A stretch of DNA of 64,000 nucleotides. Source: Collybia mongolica (taxonomy: Eukaryota > Basidiomycota > Agaricomycetes > Agaricales > Clitocybaceae). Shown in pieces: positions 1 through 11,608 of the stretch; within the stretch, counting starts at the first letter, position 1; each line of letters starts with the position of its first letter. Below the pieces are notes generated by a model. That model was not told the origin of the DNA. It made no database searches and worked only from the letters and a program-made list of their open reading frames with translations. Made by a program: the position numbers and the translations under genes. The DNA is taken from contig JAAXNY010000005.1 in the NCBI GenBank assembly GCA_013420905.1, positions 2,666,001 through 2,730,000 on the forward strand, written 5' to 3'.

Positions 1-868
1 TAGTCAGAGCGGGGGGAAGTGGGAGGTAGTCTGTGGAAGTGATGGAGTCGTTGGAGTGAGAGATGGCGTTTTCGGGCAGATAGTAGGTAGATATGAAGCG
101 GTCTTTGGTTGGGTGGCTATGGGGGGAAAAGTCAGTGGTGAGGTGATAAGAGTATGGGGGGGGGGGGGGGGGGGTTACCTAGGCTCCTCGAGGGTGAGAG
201 CGCTGCGGCCGGAACAGCCCATGCGGAGGAGATTGATGTTGGCGTAGAGAAGTTCGCGAACGGCGAGAAAGTTGCCGTCGGGGATGTGTACGATGGTGTA
301 GTCTGAACGGAAGTGGGCGAGGGAGGTGGCCATGAGGACGCCGTGTGGAGTCTGTGGGGGGGAGTGGGCACGGGGGGGATGCGAGAGGAAGGTTGCGTAC
401 GTGTTTGGGACGAGCGCCATCACGACGCAAGTTCTGGATTGCAGAGTCCCATTGTGATTGTGCTTCGTGGGGGGAGAGAGCGGGGGAGGGTGCGAGGGCG
501 GTGAGGGATATCTGACAAGATGAGTAGGGGAGTCGAGGGGGTAAGAGAGCGAGAGAGACAGACCTTGTGTGCGGGGTCACCGGTGTAGACGGCGAGGACG
601 GTGAGGGGGCGGTTGCGTTCGACGACCCTGAGGAGAGAGCAGTGAGTGGTGGTGAAGAGACGGGAGGGGACTGGATTGACCATTTCTCGACGGCATACAT
701 CTGGTAGCCCTGCAGGTGAATGTGAGACTGGACGAGGTCAAAGCGGAGGGAGAGTCCGATCCATTCGGAGGCGATGTTTTGGGCGGGGAGGGGTGGGCGG
801 ACAGTTGGCAGCAAGAGTCTGGTGGGCAGAACTGCAGGTGGCCGGGATGGCCGAGGAGTGGATGGCAT
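1..868 (-). CDS. STB6-like fungal protein, N-terminal part (cut by window edge)
   Basis: Resembles the conserved N-terminal domain of fungal Stb6/Stb2-type proteins, whose function is poorly known; no catalytic role is claimed. Exons on the minus strand are 868-681, 627-564, 511-401, 351-179 and 116 to beyond base 1. They join in phase through GT-AG introns of 49-62 nt. Anchors seen in family order are LQGYQMYAVEKW at the end of exon 1, AVYTGDPAHK in exon 2, and GVLMATSLAHF and MGCSGRSALTL in exon 4. The ATG at 868 is the first ATG in frame; the frame stays open further upstream but only to a GTG. The intron after exon 4 holds a 19-base run of G (plus strand, 156-174). The gene diverges from the LON/RING gene across a 136-bp gap. 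The family call rests on remembered motif order and is moderately sure; the exon structure is surer. Confidence 0.72.
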
Positions 869-1004
869 GAGAGGAGGAGTGGCGATGGAGGGGGGCTGAT
901 CGACGATCGGATGCAGGAGCACGTGACGGGGGTGGGATGGGATCGTTTGGTACGAGTATTAAATAGACTCCTCTCGTCGCTAAAAACGGTCGCAAGTGAT
1001 TCCA
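869..1004. promoter_or_regulatory. Shared divergent promoter region
   Basis: This 136-bp gap separates the start codons of two divergent genes, so it must carry both promoters. It contains a palindromic CACGTG (920-925), a common bHLH-factor site, and a TATA-like TATTAAATAG (957-966) about 40 bp before the plus-strand ATG. The roles are inferred from position only. Confidence 0.45.
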
Positions 1005-2978
1005 ATGCTGCCACCCATCCTCCGATGTCCCGTCTGTTCTGGTCCCTTTCTCGCTCCCACCACCCTACACTGTGGCCATTCCGTCTGTGCTCGCCACCTC
1101 CCTCTCCCCTCCCATCCCTGCCCTGTCCCTGCCTGCCTTCCCGCCCCGCCTCCTCCTCCACTCATTCCCTCCTCCTCCCCCGTCGCCTACCTCGCTCCCC
1201 CACCCCCAACCCCAGAAACACCGTCCCGTGTCGACGTCACCATCAGCAAGGTCATCGACCTCATCGCCCGCACCTATTCACCTCGACTACTCTTAGACGA
1301 TGACCACGACGGCGACTACAATCCTACACGTCGTGGCCACTCTCCACTCCCCTCTGCCTCCTCTTCCGCCCTCCACTCCCGCAACCGTTCCCGTTCCCCT
1401 TCTGCAACCCCCGAACGCCCCCGCAAACGCCGAAGACGCATCCCCCCTCCCCAACTCGAACACTCTGACAACCACAGTAGCACCGACAACGACGACGACA
1501 ACAACAGCAACAACAACGACGACAACGACAACAATAACGAACTTCTCGCACACCTCCGCCGTCAGAGTCTCCGTCAGCGATCCACCCGTCACGATCAGCC
1601 CCTTATCCCACCCTCTCATCCCCCTCTCTCCCAAGATGCTATTCACGCCCGTTTCGAAAAGGACTTGCTTTCAGAGCTCACCTGCGAAATATGCTTTACC
1701 CTCTTCTATCAACCCGTCACCACCCCTTGTCAACACGTACGTCACCACCCCTCCCCCCCCATTCCCCTTTCTAATCCATCCCATAGACTTTTTGCGCTAA
1801 ATGCCTTCATCGCTCCCTAGACCACAGTCCCTCCTGTCCCCTCTGTAGACAAGACCTCCCTCGTTTCTCTTATTTCCACGAACACCCCCAGAACAAGGTC
1901 GTCTTGTCCCTACGTACGCCCCTCTCCCCTTTTCTATTGTTTCATCTTATCTTTTTCCCTCGCCCCTCCACAGTCCTACAAGCTTTTCCCACAATATACC
2001 AAGAACGCGCAGACGCCATCGAAGCCGAGGAACGCGATGCCCGCCTCAACACTCCCATCTTCACCTGCCAACTCAGCTTCCCCGGCGTCCCCACCCTCCT
2101 CCATTTCTTCGAACCAAGGTAGCTCCTCCATGCATCCCCCATTTAGCTATATTCATCCCTTTCCCCTTATTAGATACCGTCTCATGCTTCGCCGCTGCTT
2201 GGAATCCCCAAATCCCTGCTTTGGCATGGTCATGCCCGCCCGTCCAGGTGGTGCATCCCCCCAGATGGAATATGGCACCATGCTGGACATACGCAGCGTA
2301 CAAATGCTGCCCGATGGTCGCAGTATGGTCGAGACTTGGGGATCACATCGCTTTCGCCTGCTGGAAAGTGACACCCTCGATGGGTATCTGGTTGGCCGGA
2401 TCGAGAGGTGAGTGGCCTCAACCCCACTTTTGGCCTGCAACGGGTGTTTATCAGAGGTGCCGGAGGGCTTAGGATCGACGACTACCCCGAGGACCTAACA
2501 GAGGAAGAAGAGGAAGAGGAATCACTCGACGCAACGTCAAGCCCAACCCCGGAACCCTCCAGGTCCTCTCCTCCACCTCGACGCATCTCACAGCCGCGAC
2601 ACCCTACCAATGCCGAGTTGATGGACCGTTGCCGGACCTTTCTCGACCATTTGCAACGCGGGACGGCACCGTGGGTCGTACAACGGCTCAGTAGCACATA
2701 TGGCTCCATGCCTACAGACGCATCATCATTCTCCTTTTGGGTCGCCCTCGTGCTCCCGATCGATGAGCACGAAAAGGCAAAGCTTCTCCCGATCCGCAGC
2801 GCCCGGCTGCGGCTGCTCCTAGTGGTGCACTGGATCGAGCAGCTAAATAATAATTGGTACAGGGGAAGGGGCTTCTTGGTGTGGATCGTTTTGCTGATTG
2901 GTTTCTTTTTTTATCCTTTTGCTTTTGGCGCGGCGTGGGGTGTGTAGGTGGTTCTCGAGCGGATGCCAGATTCTTTAG
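1005..2978 (+). CDS. LON-domain and double-RING protein (LONRF-like E3 ligase)
   Basis: Probable RING-type ubiquitin ligase with a Lon N-terminal substrate-binding domain and no protease domain. Exons are 1005-1736, 1787-1913, 1974-2118, 2174-2407, 2473-2856 and 2948-2978, giving 550 aa. RING 1 starts at residue 7 (LRCPVCSGPF, then HCGHSVCARH). A Ser/Pro- and Asn/Asp-rich linker follows. RING 2 (LTCEICFTLFYQPV) is completed only by splicing, giving CQHTFCAKCL and CPLCRQDL. The Lon domain begins near FPGVPTLLHFFEPRYRLMLRR and continues through LVGRIERIDDYPEDL to WIEQLNNNWWFSSGCQIL. The ATG at 1005 was chosen over an in-frame GTG at 996. Each intron restores a family motif across its junction, so the model is strong. 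The order of domains (RING-RING-LON) is the LONRF arrangement; TPR repeats of the animal proteins are not seen. Confidence 0.88.
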
Positions 2979-3145
2979 CATCAAACCGCTAGAATATGTC
3001 TCAGCAATTCGGGAGGAGAGTCGGGCAAAGAGGGTCATTGTCTTGAGAGAGGTGTGGCGGATGCTTGATATCATTGGATTTTTGTATTCTACATTCAGCC
3101 AATTTGAGATATATATATATATTTGGTGATGATCCCAAAATAGCG

Positions 3146-6100
3146 ATGAGACCCGTCCTCTCCATGGACGCCCATTCTCAAGAAAACATCCCGTCCCAGC
3201 CTTTGACTCTTGCTCACCGTCCCCGCCGTCCCACACGTTCTATTCCTGATGTCCCACTCGTCGACCCCACCGTCGCCGCCCCTACGACTCCACCGATCCC
3301 GACAACCACCGCCACCACCACAGACTTGACTCCCATCCGCGCCCACTATCTCAAAAAGTCTCTCATCCAGCTTCAGTTCAGTTATGAGCTCGACGCCATC
3401 ACCACCTCGTCCTCGCCCTCCAATGTCTCGACTCTCTCCTTCCTTGGCCCGCCCTTCTCCCCGCCCCCACGCAATGCCGACCCCTTCCTCGATCTCCCTC
3501 TCATGCGCTACATCTTCCGCCAGTTCGTACTCACCTTTCCCTTCATGGCCGCCGCACCCAAGGATTTTTATTCCGACAAGCTCCAGCCCTTCGCCGCCTC
3601 CGTCCTCGCCCGCAACCTCTCCCCGACCTCTGTCCTCGACGAAGACGGGGGCGACGGTACCTCTGAACAGGCCACCCGAAAGAAGCTCCTCGCAAAGGTC
3701 GAGCGCAACCTCGCCATGTTCGTCGGTGCCGCGACAAAACTCGTCGAGCATGAGGAGGTCGTCCGTCTCAACCAGGCCGATCTCGACCGCCTCGAAGCGC
3801 TTTCGCGAAAACGCAGAGCCCGTGCGCACAAGCCAAAGGATATATTCGAGGTCAACGTTATCGGAGTAAAAACAGTCGTCGATAAAGGCAGAATGCGCAG
3901 CAGAGCCCATGACGTGAGTGGTCCTCTATTATCCCCACAGCTCTGACACCAACAGCCTCCTCTCCCTCTCCTCCTCCCAGGAATTCATCGTGCGCACCCA
4001 CCGCTCCCACTTTCCAGATGTCTTTGTCTCCCGGCGCTACGGCGATTTCAAAACACTGGCCGCCGAGGTATCGTGCATTTCACCCTCACACCCGCCCCGC
4101 CCCGATCTCACCCGCCCCTTCCGCACAGTTACAAAGGGCTCATCCGGAGGAGCAGATCCGCACGCCGCCCTCAAAGGATCGCACCGTCGTCAGTGCACCG
4201 CTCAGCCCGCAGCCCCCGTCCATCGCCGAGCGGCAGCAGTCCTCGTGGGGGGGGTCCGGGGCGCAGCCGTATGCGTCCGACGCCGCTTCCTCGCAGCAGA
4301 GCCTCGCCCCGTCGCGCCTCGCACGCGAAAAGAATCGCCTGACGCTCCGCTCGTACCTCCATGCGCTCCTCGCCTCGTCCACCATCGCCTCGTCGCCCGT
4401 GCTCCGCTCGTTCCTGCTCTCCGGGCCGATCACGCTCTCGCACGAGGAGATGGAGGACGCACAGAGGCGGGAGGAGGCGGATAACGCCAGAGAGGATGGA
4501 CGGAGGAGGTTTGCGACCGAGGTGGCCGCACGGGTCGAGGGGCTACGTGGGGCGATGAAGAGCGTCAAGGGAGATATCATGGGGAAAGGTATGTCGCTAT
4601 TGGCTGGGATTGGGTGGTGCATTGGCGGCTTATGTCGGTCGCGCGGTAGATGGGCTGACACACGTCTTTGCGACGATCAAGGTGACACCAGATGTTCGCA
4701 TGCTACCGGAGAATTATCAGGCCGTGCTCGAGTGGGCGAGGATATCGCAGGTTATGTTTTCTTGTCCGTCGGACGGTTCCTGATTTCTTTCCCTTGTTAG
4801 GATGGCGTCAACAGTGTTTCAGCAGTTCGTGGCGTCGGACAACTCTTCAGAGACGTTTGCGAGCTTGAAGAGGCTGCACGGACTCATGCCTTACTTCATG
4901 CTCAAAACCGTGCTCAAAGTAAGTAATCCGATCGCCATGATTCGTGGTGAGTACCCTCTTTGATCATGGTCGACTTATTCAAATGCGGATTTCACACAGG
5001 TGTCTTGGATCTATTTCTTGCCCAACCTTTTGGGGGACGCAGTCTTCTTCAGAGGTGAGATTCGTTCGAAATTCGTAGCCAATTTACTAAAAAAAACTCA
5101 TCACCATCGACAGGATGTTCACAAGCTCCCTCTCGGAAGAAGTGAAAGCACTCGAAGCCGACATTGAAGCTGTAAAGGACAAGGTCGACGACCCGGTGAT
5201 GTGTGCCAAGATCAAACAATTCGTGAATGCGCCACGGGAGATACAGGATATGTACAAGGCCGATGCTGGTAAATACCCATTTCTTCTACCTGCCACCCCC
5301 ATGCGTTGAAACAATGTTCTACCCACAGCTGCAGAACACATGAACTTGCTTATCGTCGTCCTCCGCTCGCCCGACGAGCCCGTGCTCTCCCGTAGCCAGA
5401 TCCACCGCCTTTCCAAGGCATATCGGGCACACGCCGTCTACCTCCGCCACCGCGCGACCCTCGCGGACTCTGATGACGATGACGGTCCGCAGGACGATGA
5501 TGGATGGCTGATGGAGGATCTCAAGGTGCTGACGCACCTTTATTCGAGGCTGAGGGACCGTGAGCAGCTAATAGCGCTCATTTTTGAGGTGCGTTTTGTT
5601 TTCCCCCTTTTTTCTGATTAACCCGTTCATTTGTCATTGTAGGGATTTACGGCGGACCTGCTGAAAGATATCATCACGATATTTTATACACCTCTTGCTC
5701 AGGTCTACAGGGCAGCGAGCATCGCGGATTCGTTGAATGATCTGCAGAACTTTATCAATGATCTGATCAGGACTGTGGAACAGGTCGAAGAGCGTGAGTC
5801 TGTGGCTGTCTCACCCTCAGTATCTCATCGACGTTGATCCTTTGGGTTCGTGCAGAGAGCCAGGAAGACCCGCACCGTACAGTAACGGCTTTCATTGATC
5901 TCATACAGAGACACGAACAGTCGTTTTACCACTTTGTGCACAAGGTGCACTCCAAGGGAGAGAACCTATTTGACGGCCTCATGCGTTGGATCGAGCTGTT
6001 CCTCACTGTCGTTCGCGAGGGCCTCGGCACGCCCCTCAGCCTCGAGTTCCTCCTCCCTCATACTGGCAAGGAGCGCGCGGACATATTGAACGAGGTGGAC

Positions 6101-7007
6101 AAAGTCGCACTATATCACTACAAGCTGAAGGTGATGTACGAGGACAAGATTCGCCGTCGGTTCGGGAGGATGCAGAATACGGTAGATCCGGGAGATGAAG
6201 CAGCACAGGTGCTGGTGGATGGCGTCGTGGGGGAGATCGACTTTGGGGAACTGGTACAGGGGGATGCTGATGACCTCGCTGCGCAAGAAACTGACGAGGA
6301 GAGCGAGGATGAGGAATCAAGCGAGTATGAGACAAGTGACGAGGAAGACAGTGACGATGGCTCGTCTGAGGAGTCTGGAGAGGAGTCCGAATGCAGTATT
6401 GAGGAAGAGGGGAGTAAAGAGAGTGCAAGGAAGCTTAGCCATCCAACAGTTGCACGGTCACAGACAGCTCGTGCGCATTCACGACAACCCACGGCCGACC
6501 CAAACCCCCCCATTCCTCGCCAACGCTCTCTCTCCCTGCGCGGCTCGCGGTCCTATCTCAATAACATCTCCTTGACGCGTCGCAGCCATGACGTACCTTC
6601 GGTTCCACCACTGCCGGCGGCGTCAAAGAGCGCCAACGCGGGGTGGGAGAAACCCCTGCCCCCTCCCCCGAGCCCAGATGGGCGGCCATCCAAGGATCGT
6701 CGTTCACCTCTTACACCATCGAAACTCGGCCATGAGCCACCCAAGTCACCGCAGAAGACACTGCCCAAACACAAGTCGAAACCAAAACTGAAACCGAAAT
6801 TGAAAAAGTCGGGGGCATTGCAACCTCCAGAGCTGCAACACATCCCGCAGCTTTTACCCGTTTTTGTGGAAATGGTCTGTTATTTTGTCTTGAAAAATAG
6901 GCGGTGTTGTGTTTTTTGATGTAGAGTCTTTTTTTTTTTTTTTTTTTTAGATGCGACCGTTGCTCCGACCGCGACAAAGGACGGAGGGTACCACCGTCCC
7001 AACCTAA
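3146..7007 (+). CDS. LEC1: PXB-PX-DUF3818 protein (Lec1/YPR097W-like)
   Basis: Large phosphoinositide/lipid-binding protein. Yeast Lec1 (YPR097W) is linked to sterol distribution between plasma membrane and lipid droplets. Exons are 3146-3913, 3981-4067, 4129-4588, 4650-4746, 4801-4946, 5000-5054, 5114-5268, 5329-5588, 5643-5793, 5856-6874 and 6951-7007, giving 1084 aa. The N-terminal PXB region covers about residues 50-230. The PX domain begins near DIFEVNVIGVKTVV and includes FPDVFVSRRYGDFKTLAAE followed by LQRAHPEEQ. The DUF3818 region includes NYQAVLEWARISMAS, SNPIAMIRGVLDLFLAQPFGG and FYTPLAQVYRAAS. An acidic stretch and a basic Pro/Ser-rich tail follow. The fourth intron (4747-4800) must begin with GC, because only a GC-AG splice yields the conserved ISMAS in frame. 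The last intron ends in a long T tract. An in-frame ATG at 3164 is an alternative start. Confidence 0.87.
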
Positions 7008-7187
7008 ACAAGACACGAAACTGACTACGATCATGACTGACCATTTCACATTTCACATTGCTCTCCTTAGTTCTAGTGTATTATATCACAACATTGCCGA
7101 CCTTGTGGCAATATTGACTTTGTACACAATACTGCAAGCTTTAAGATTAATACTCCGTTGCATACAAGATTTAAGGATATAGACCTA

Positions 7188-9631
7188 TTAGCCTACGTCC
7201 CCAAATTCTGCATCAAAAGTTTTTTGATTGATGTCCCCCTTCCTGAGCTTTTTTGCCATTCTCTCTTCCCGGGCGAGGTCATCCCAGTCATTGCCACTAT
7301 CCTGCTCATTCTCTGTCCGTGCTCTTTTGTGGGGGGTTTGGTCGTCAGGGGTTGCAGCTATGGGTGTTTGTGTCTTGAGCCATGTTCTCTTAGCATTTCG
7401 CTTCTCTTTTCGCTTATCCCGCTCCTCCTTTTTAGAGACCTTTTCGCTCCATGCTGAATTGAGCTTTTTCTTGGCACGAGATGCCCTCTGCTTTTCACGC
7501 TCGTTGTCGAGGGAGGTAGCTGCTGCCGCGCCTGCAACCACTCGCTTTGCCTCCTGTGCCTTATCCACGTATGCAAATGTGTCCCACTGCGATCAGTCAG
7601 TGGTCTTGGAGCAAGACCGGAAATTGAAACTGGGGTATACGCACGTCGATATCTGCATCCTGCCAATTATCACGATTGGCGTCTTTTAACTCTGGCATCC
7701 GTGGAAGCCGCAGTAGGCCGAAACTTTTTGCAACGCCAACCAGATCGAGGTCTTTTAGGCGGAAGATATAAGATGCTTCGTGTTTTGAGTATGCCCGCAC
7801 GAAAGAAACGAAAGCCTTGGCAGCCTGATGCAGTGTGTATGAGAGGCTTGTAGTGGTGTCGTTGAAAAAAAAAAAGCGAGACGAACCTGATCATGTATTC
7901 CGCGATCCGTAAGGAGGGTTTTACGAATCTTGTTTAAGAGGACTTCGACGTGGGGATCTTCAGCGCGCTCATCCTCAGGGGTGGTTATAGAGTTGTCTTC
8001 ATTAAAGTATGGCCGCTCCTTCAACGGGATTTTTCGAATGGACATAAAATCTGACATCTCTGTTAGAGCGACTTTCGACAAGTAGGCATTATTCAACTAA
8101 CCAACATATTCAGCTTCTCTGCCAACAAGTAACACCCAAGCTCTTCCACTGCGACCGGCTCGTGCTGTGCGGCCACATCTGTGTGAAAAAGCTTTTGGAT
8201 CAGATGGTGGATCGAATTGAATTACTACGTCGACATGGGGGAGGTCTAGTCCACGAGCGGCGACGTCTGTGGCAAGGAGGATGGAAGGTGATTCAGGGGT
8301 CGAAAGAGAGGAAGAAAATGCTGCCAGTGTGCGAGTTCGGGATGCAGGAGGGAGGTTCCCGTGTAGAGAATGTAGTGTGATTGTGGGAAGTATATTAGGT
8401 AGAACCTTGCGTATGAGAATGAGCTGGTGTCTTTCCCCAGCCAAGAAAAACATACCTTGTAAAAGTAATCTACACATGCACATGTGGCAAAATAGATGAT
8501 GAATTGAGAAGATTGATGCTGTGATATTTCATGTGAGATTATACGGCTCATTTGCACAGTTTTTTCTGAAGCACGGCATTGAAGGTAGTAGTTCTGGAGG
8601 CTAAAGAATGCTATCAATAAAAAATCGCATTCCTCGACTTGAACTGGCCCACTTTGCTGGTATTCTCCTTTCTTCAATAACATTACCTGCTTTCCTCTTC
8701 CCATCAGAGTCTGTGTGCGTGAATTTTTTTGACTGGACCTTGACGACTATTCGAGCAGGGTTCCGAAGGCCAACTCGGACAAGCTCTGTAAGCGCGTCGG
8801 CGTCAGTCATTGTCGCACTAAATAACCCAGTGCGCCGTTGTTTGGGAAGGTGAGTAAGAATTCGAGTCAATGCAGTATGAAATCCAAGGTCAAGCAGACT
8901 GGGATAGATGACTATATCAGAAGCAATCCAGTGTCCAGTAACATACATACCGATCGGCCTCGTCCAAAACCAATGCATCCAACTCTCGTACACTAACCAC
9001 TCCCTTCCCCTTTCCTAATAGGAACTCCTCGATTCGACCTGGTGTTCCAACGATTATATCTGCGCCCGTTGTATTAAAACGTTGTATGTCTTGGACAGGG
9101 GATGACTGCGTAGAAGATACCAGTAGGAGCGGTGGTGGATATTCGGGTTCGGGGAGTTCAGGAGATGCATTCTCATTTATTGACCCTATGGGTTGGGGTT
9201 GGGCAGACAGGAAAAGTGAGAAGATCGAGTGAATTTGAGTCGCTAATTCCCTAATTCTAAGAGTTGAGTATACCTAACGAGTGTTTTTCAGATTGAGAAC
9301 ATACCTTGTAGGACTGACTATTAGAGCTCCAATTTCGTTCCTTCGAGGCTTTGCTTCCCGACGAATCAACCGTTCTAAAATCGGGATAACGAAAGCCAGG
9401 GTTTTGCCAGAACCCGTTACAGCTTCGACAACCACGTCCTTGTGCTTCATAAAAAGAGGGATAGTGGAGGCCTGCACTGGGGTCATGCGAGTATGACCCA
9501 TAGATTGAATAACATCCAAACTTATAATAGACGTTAGATTCTGATCTTGGAAAAAAAACAGTGACTGACACCCATGGTGTAAGGGGCGTCGGCAGAGATG
9601 CCCAGGAGCCAGCAAATGCCGTCGTAGACAT
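7188..9631 (-). CDS. SPB4: DEAD-box RNA helicase Spb4 (DDX55), 60S ribosome biogenesis
   Basis: Nucleolar ATP-dependent RNA helicase for 60S subunit maturation. Exons are 9631-9570, 9520-9305, 9250-8951, 8898-8653, 8600-8456, 8405-8106, 8057-7887, 7824-7645 and 7586-7188, giving 672 aa. The start [13 protein letters not shown] and the motifs GHTRMTPVQ (Q), AVTGSGKT (I), PTRELATQI (Ia), TPGRIEEF (Ib), LDEADRLLDLGF (II), LFSATMT (III), [14 protein letters not shown] (V) and [11 protein letters not shown] (VI) are all present, several only after splicing. The C-terminal extension carries [10 protein letters not shown] and ends in a Lys/Arg-rich tail, as in Spb4. The acceptor at 8058-8059 is the least certain junction; it yields [12 protein letters not shown] where the family usually reads EYVDF. 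The gene is convergent with the PX gene (180 bp between stops) and downstream of SDH4 on the same strand. Confidence 0.93.
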
Positions 9632-9977
9632 GTAGACGATTTTGAAAAACTCTCAGTTGAACATCCGAACGGGGGCTCAAGCGCTTAAGCTTGACTCTCG
9701 TTGGGCTAAGATTGTCACATGACAGTGAGGGATGCGTAAACACGTGCTTCAATTACCATACTGAAATTTAATTACAGGATGAGGCAAGGCATGCAGACAT
9801 TTTTTGGGGCCCGTCTGCTGAGTCTACCACTACATTGCAATTCAGCAGTTTGCACCGTGACTATGATTTAACAATCGCATGTCAAAAAAAAACTTTCTAC
9901 CCCGCCCTCAGTTTACCCGCATCGAGTTGACCGCGTTAACACCGTCCCGACTCTATACTGGGAGACACAAACATAAT
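9632..9977. other. Intergenic region between SDH4 and SPB4
   Basis: 346 bp upstream of SPB4 and downstream of SDH4, both on the minus strand. It should hold the SDH4 3' end and the SPB4 promoter. I see no ORF, repeat or RNA gene in it. Confidence 0.6.
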
Positions 9978-10697
9978 TTAAGCAGCCCATACTTTTGCAA
10001 CAAGTTCCGTCAGACCTAGATTAAACAGTACATCGGAATGAGAATGACGTGGGGCGAAGGCCAGTGATAGCATACCAATGTCATTTGTGTTGAATTGATA
10101 TACCCCTACAAGCACGCCAACTGTTGCAGCACGGAGGGTCCATGTGGCGATAGAGCCAATCATTGGGAATTTCCGTTTATGAAGGTAATCCACAAGCATT
10201 TGGTTGAACTATTCAAACGTGTGTGTCAGTTCTTCTGAAGTAATATTTGATACGTACGCCCATATGACTATGCATGACCAACGTTACGCCCAGCAAACCG
10301 TCGACTACAGGATGGTTCGTTCCACTTGTAACATAGGCGGCAGCTGTGATCGGTACAAGACCAGCGGAAAGAAGTCTTTCAAAGGCCCAATGATACGAAC
10401 CCTCTGACTTTGAAGGCGGAGGGAATGTGGTTGGGTCGTTCACCGTCCCCTTATAGATCGCTAAGGTTTGGTTGACAATGTGAGCTTATAAGCAAATATG
10501 AGCATAATCATTACGCACGACCGCCAGGAACGTAGGCTGGGGTATCACTCGCGTGCCTAGCTGTTATTATGAAGAGTAGTCAATAAATTGCCTTGCCTGT
10601 CAACATTTGGACACAAGCCTTGAGTTACAGAGCGTAACGCCGAGCGATGAGCGAGCGCCCTCGAAATGGACGAACGGAGGAGAAGAGATGAAGACAT
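9978..10697 (-). CDS. SDH4: Succinate dehydrogenase membrane anchor, CybS subunit
   Basis: Mitochondrial inner-membrane anchor of complex II, helping bind heme b and ubiquinone. Exons are 10697-10615, 10556-10519, 10460-10258, 10208-10076 and 10015-9978, giving 164 aa. The N-terminus is Ser/Arg/Leu-rich, a plausible mitochondrial presequence. It is followed by YVPGGPIYKGTVNDPTTFP and the CybS signature SYHWAFERLLSAGLVP. The motif HSHMGFNQMLVDYLHKR carries the conserved His and the Asp-Tyr pair of the quinone region, and is formed across a splice. The protein ends TELVAKVWAA. Three hydrophobic segments are visible, as the family requires. The first intron uses a GTGTCC donor and is the least certain. 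A transposon insertion (the MITE at 11,041) lies only about 340 bp upstream of the start. Confidence 0.92.
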
Positions 10698-11040
10698 TGA
10701 ACGTCAGGTATTGAGGTCAGCCGATTGCAAGTGAGTTTTGTTTGATTCACGGAATGTCGACTCTGAATCGTCCCTCCGTTGCCGATGGCCAATCACGAGC
10801 TGAATATCGCTGCCGGGTGTGCCCGCATCGTGGGAACTCACCTTTTCGATATACATAACGAGCTAAAGATCCGTGCCTTCGGCACGGTGCCACACAATGC
10901 TTTATCCCACTAATTGGCACAATTGCTAAATCCAAATAATATGTATTACTTTTAATTTGGCATTATAGGCCCTTGCTTGAAGAAAAAGCATATCAGCTAC
11001 TATTAATCTATGGGTAGAGATTGAGGTGCTCATATATCAG
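10698..11040. other. SDH4 upstream region with a short hairpin
   Basis: Upstream flank of SDH4 up to the first transposon. A perfect 7-bp hairpin with a TTC loop lies at 10,871-10,887 (CCGTGCC, TTC, GGCACGG). Base composition becomes AT-rich after about 10,920. No gene is recognised. The 8 bases before 11,041 (TATATCAG) are one half of the MITE target duplication. Confidence 0.5.
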
Positions 11041-11608
11041 TGGGGAGGGGCAATTGCTGGTTATTTTTACTTTGTTTATAGTTATTGTCTGGCTTGGAAA
11101 AGTGCCATTTGATGACCCACATCGCTGGTGGCTCAGAAACTGAAGATAATGGATTGGTCTAATAGTAAAAGTTGTTCAAAATATCTGCCCAGAGAGGGTC
11201 TTTGTGGCGGATTTTTTGATTCCCTCATATTTTTCAAGATTCATCAAATTACATATGTTTTTTGGGCCTGTGAAGGAGATAACAAAAAAATCGAAAAATC
11301 CGCCACAAAGACCCTCTTGCCCCTAAAAATTCATGTAGGATTGATTAAGGAAGGTAAGCTGTATTGTGGCCAAGGAAGATGTCAGCAATGGTGCACTGTT
11401 GTCTGTTACTTCGCCTGTGGTCTGAAATTTAGATAGCCAAGACGCGTCAAGTCACTAAATTACATACCAAATCTAATCAGCAGTGGGCCAAATATGGAAA
11501 CATGTTATTTAAAACTCAGCTCAAAACTATACCCCCATGGAAAATAATTAAATTCTCATTGATGCAGTGCTCTATAGAGCTCAAAACAAGACAGGAACTC
11601 TTTACATA

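Noticed and set aside
1293..1646. Long antisense open frames over the LON/RING gene (Val- and Cys-rich)
   Set aside because: They are mirror images of Asn/Asp/Thr codon runs in the sense gene and match no family.
3095..3910. 271-codon minus-strand frame opposite exon 1 of the PX gene
   Set aside because: Shadow of a GC-biased real exon; the sense strand carries conserved PXB sequence.
10855..10890. Hairpin CCGTGCC-TTC-GGCACGG as part of a tRNA or snRNA
   Set aside because: Only one stem is convincing, with no conserved box elements around it. Kept as a hairpin only.
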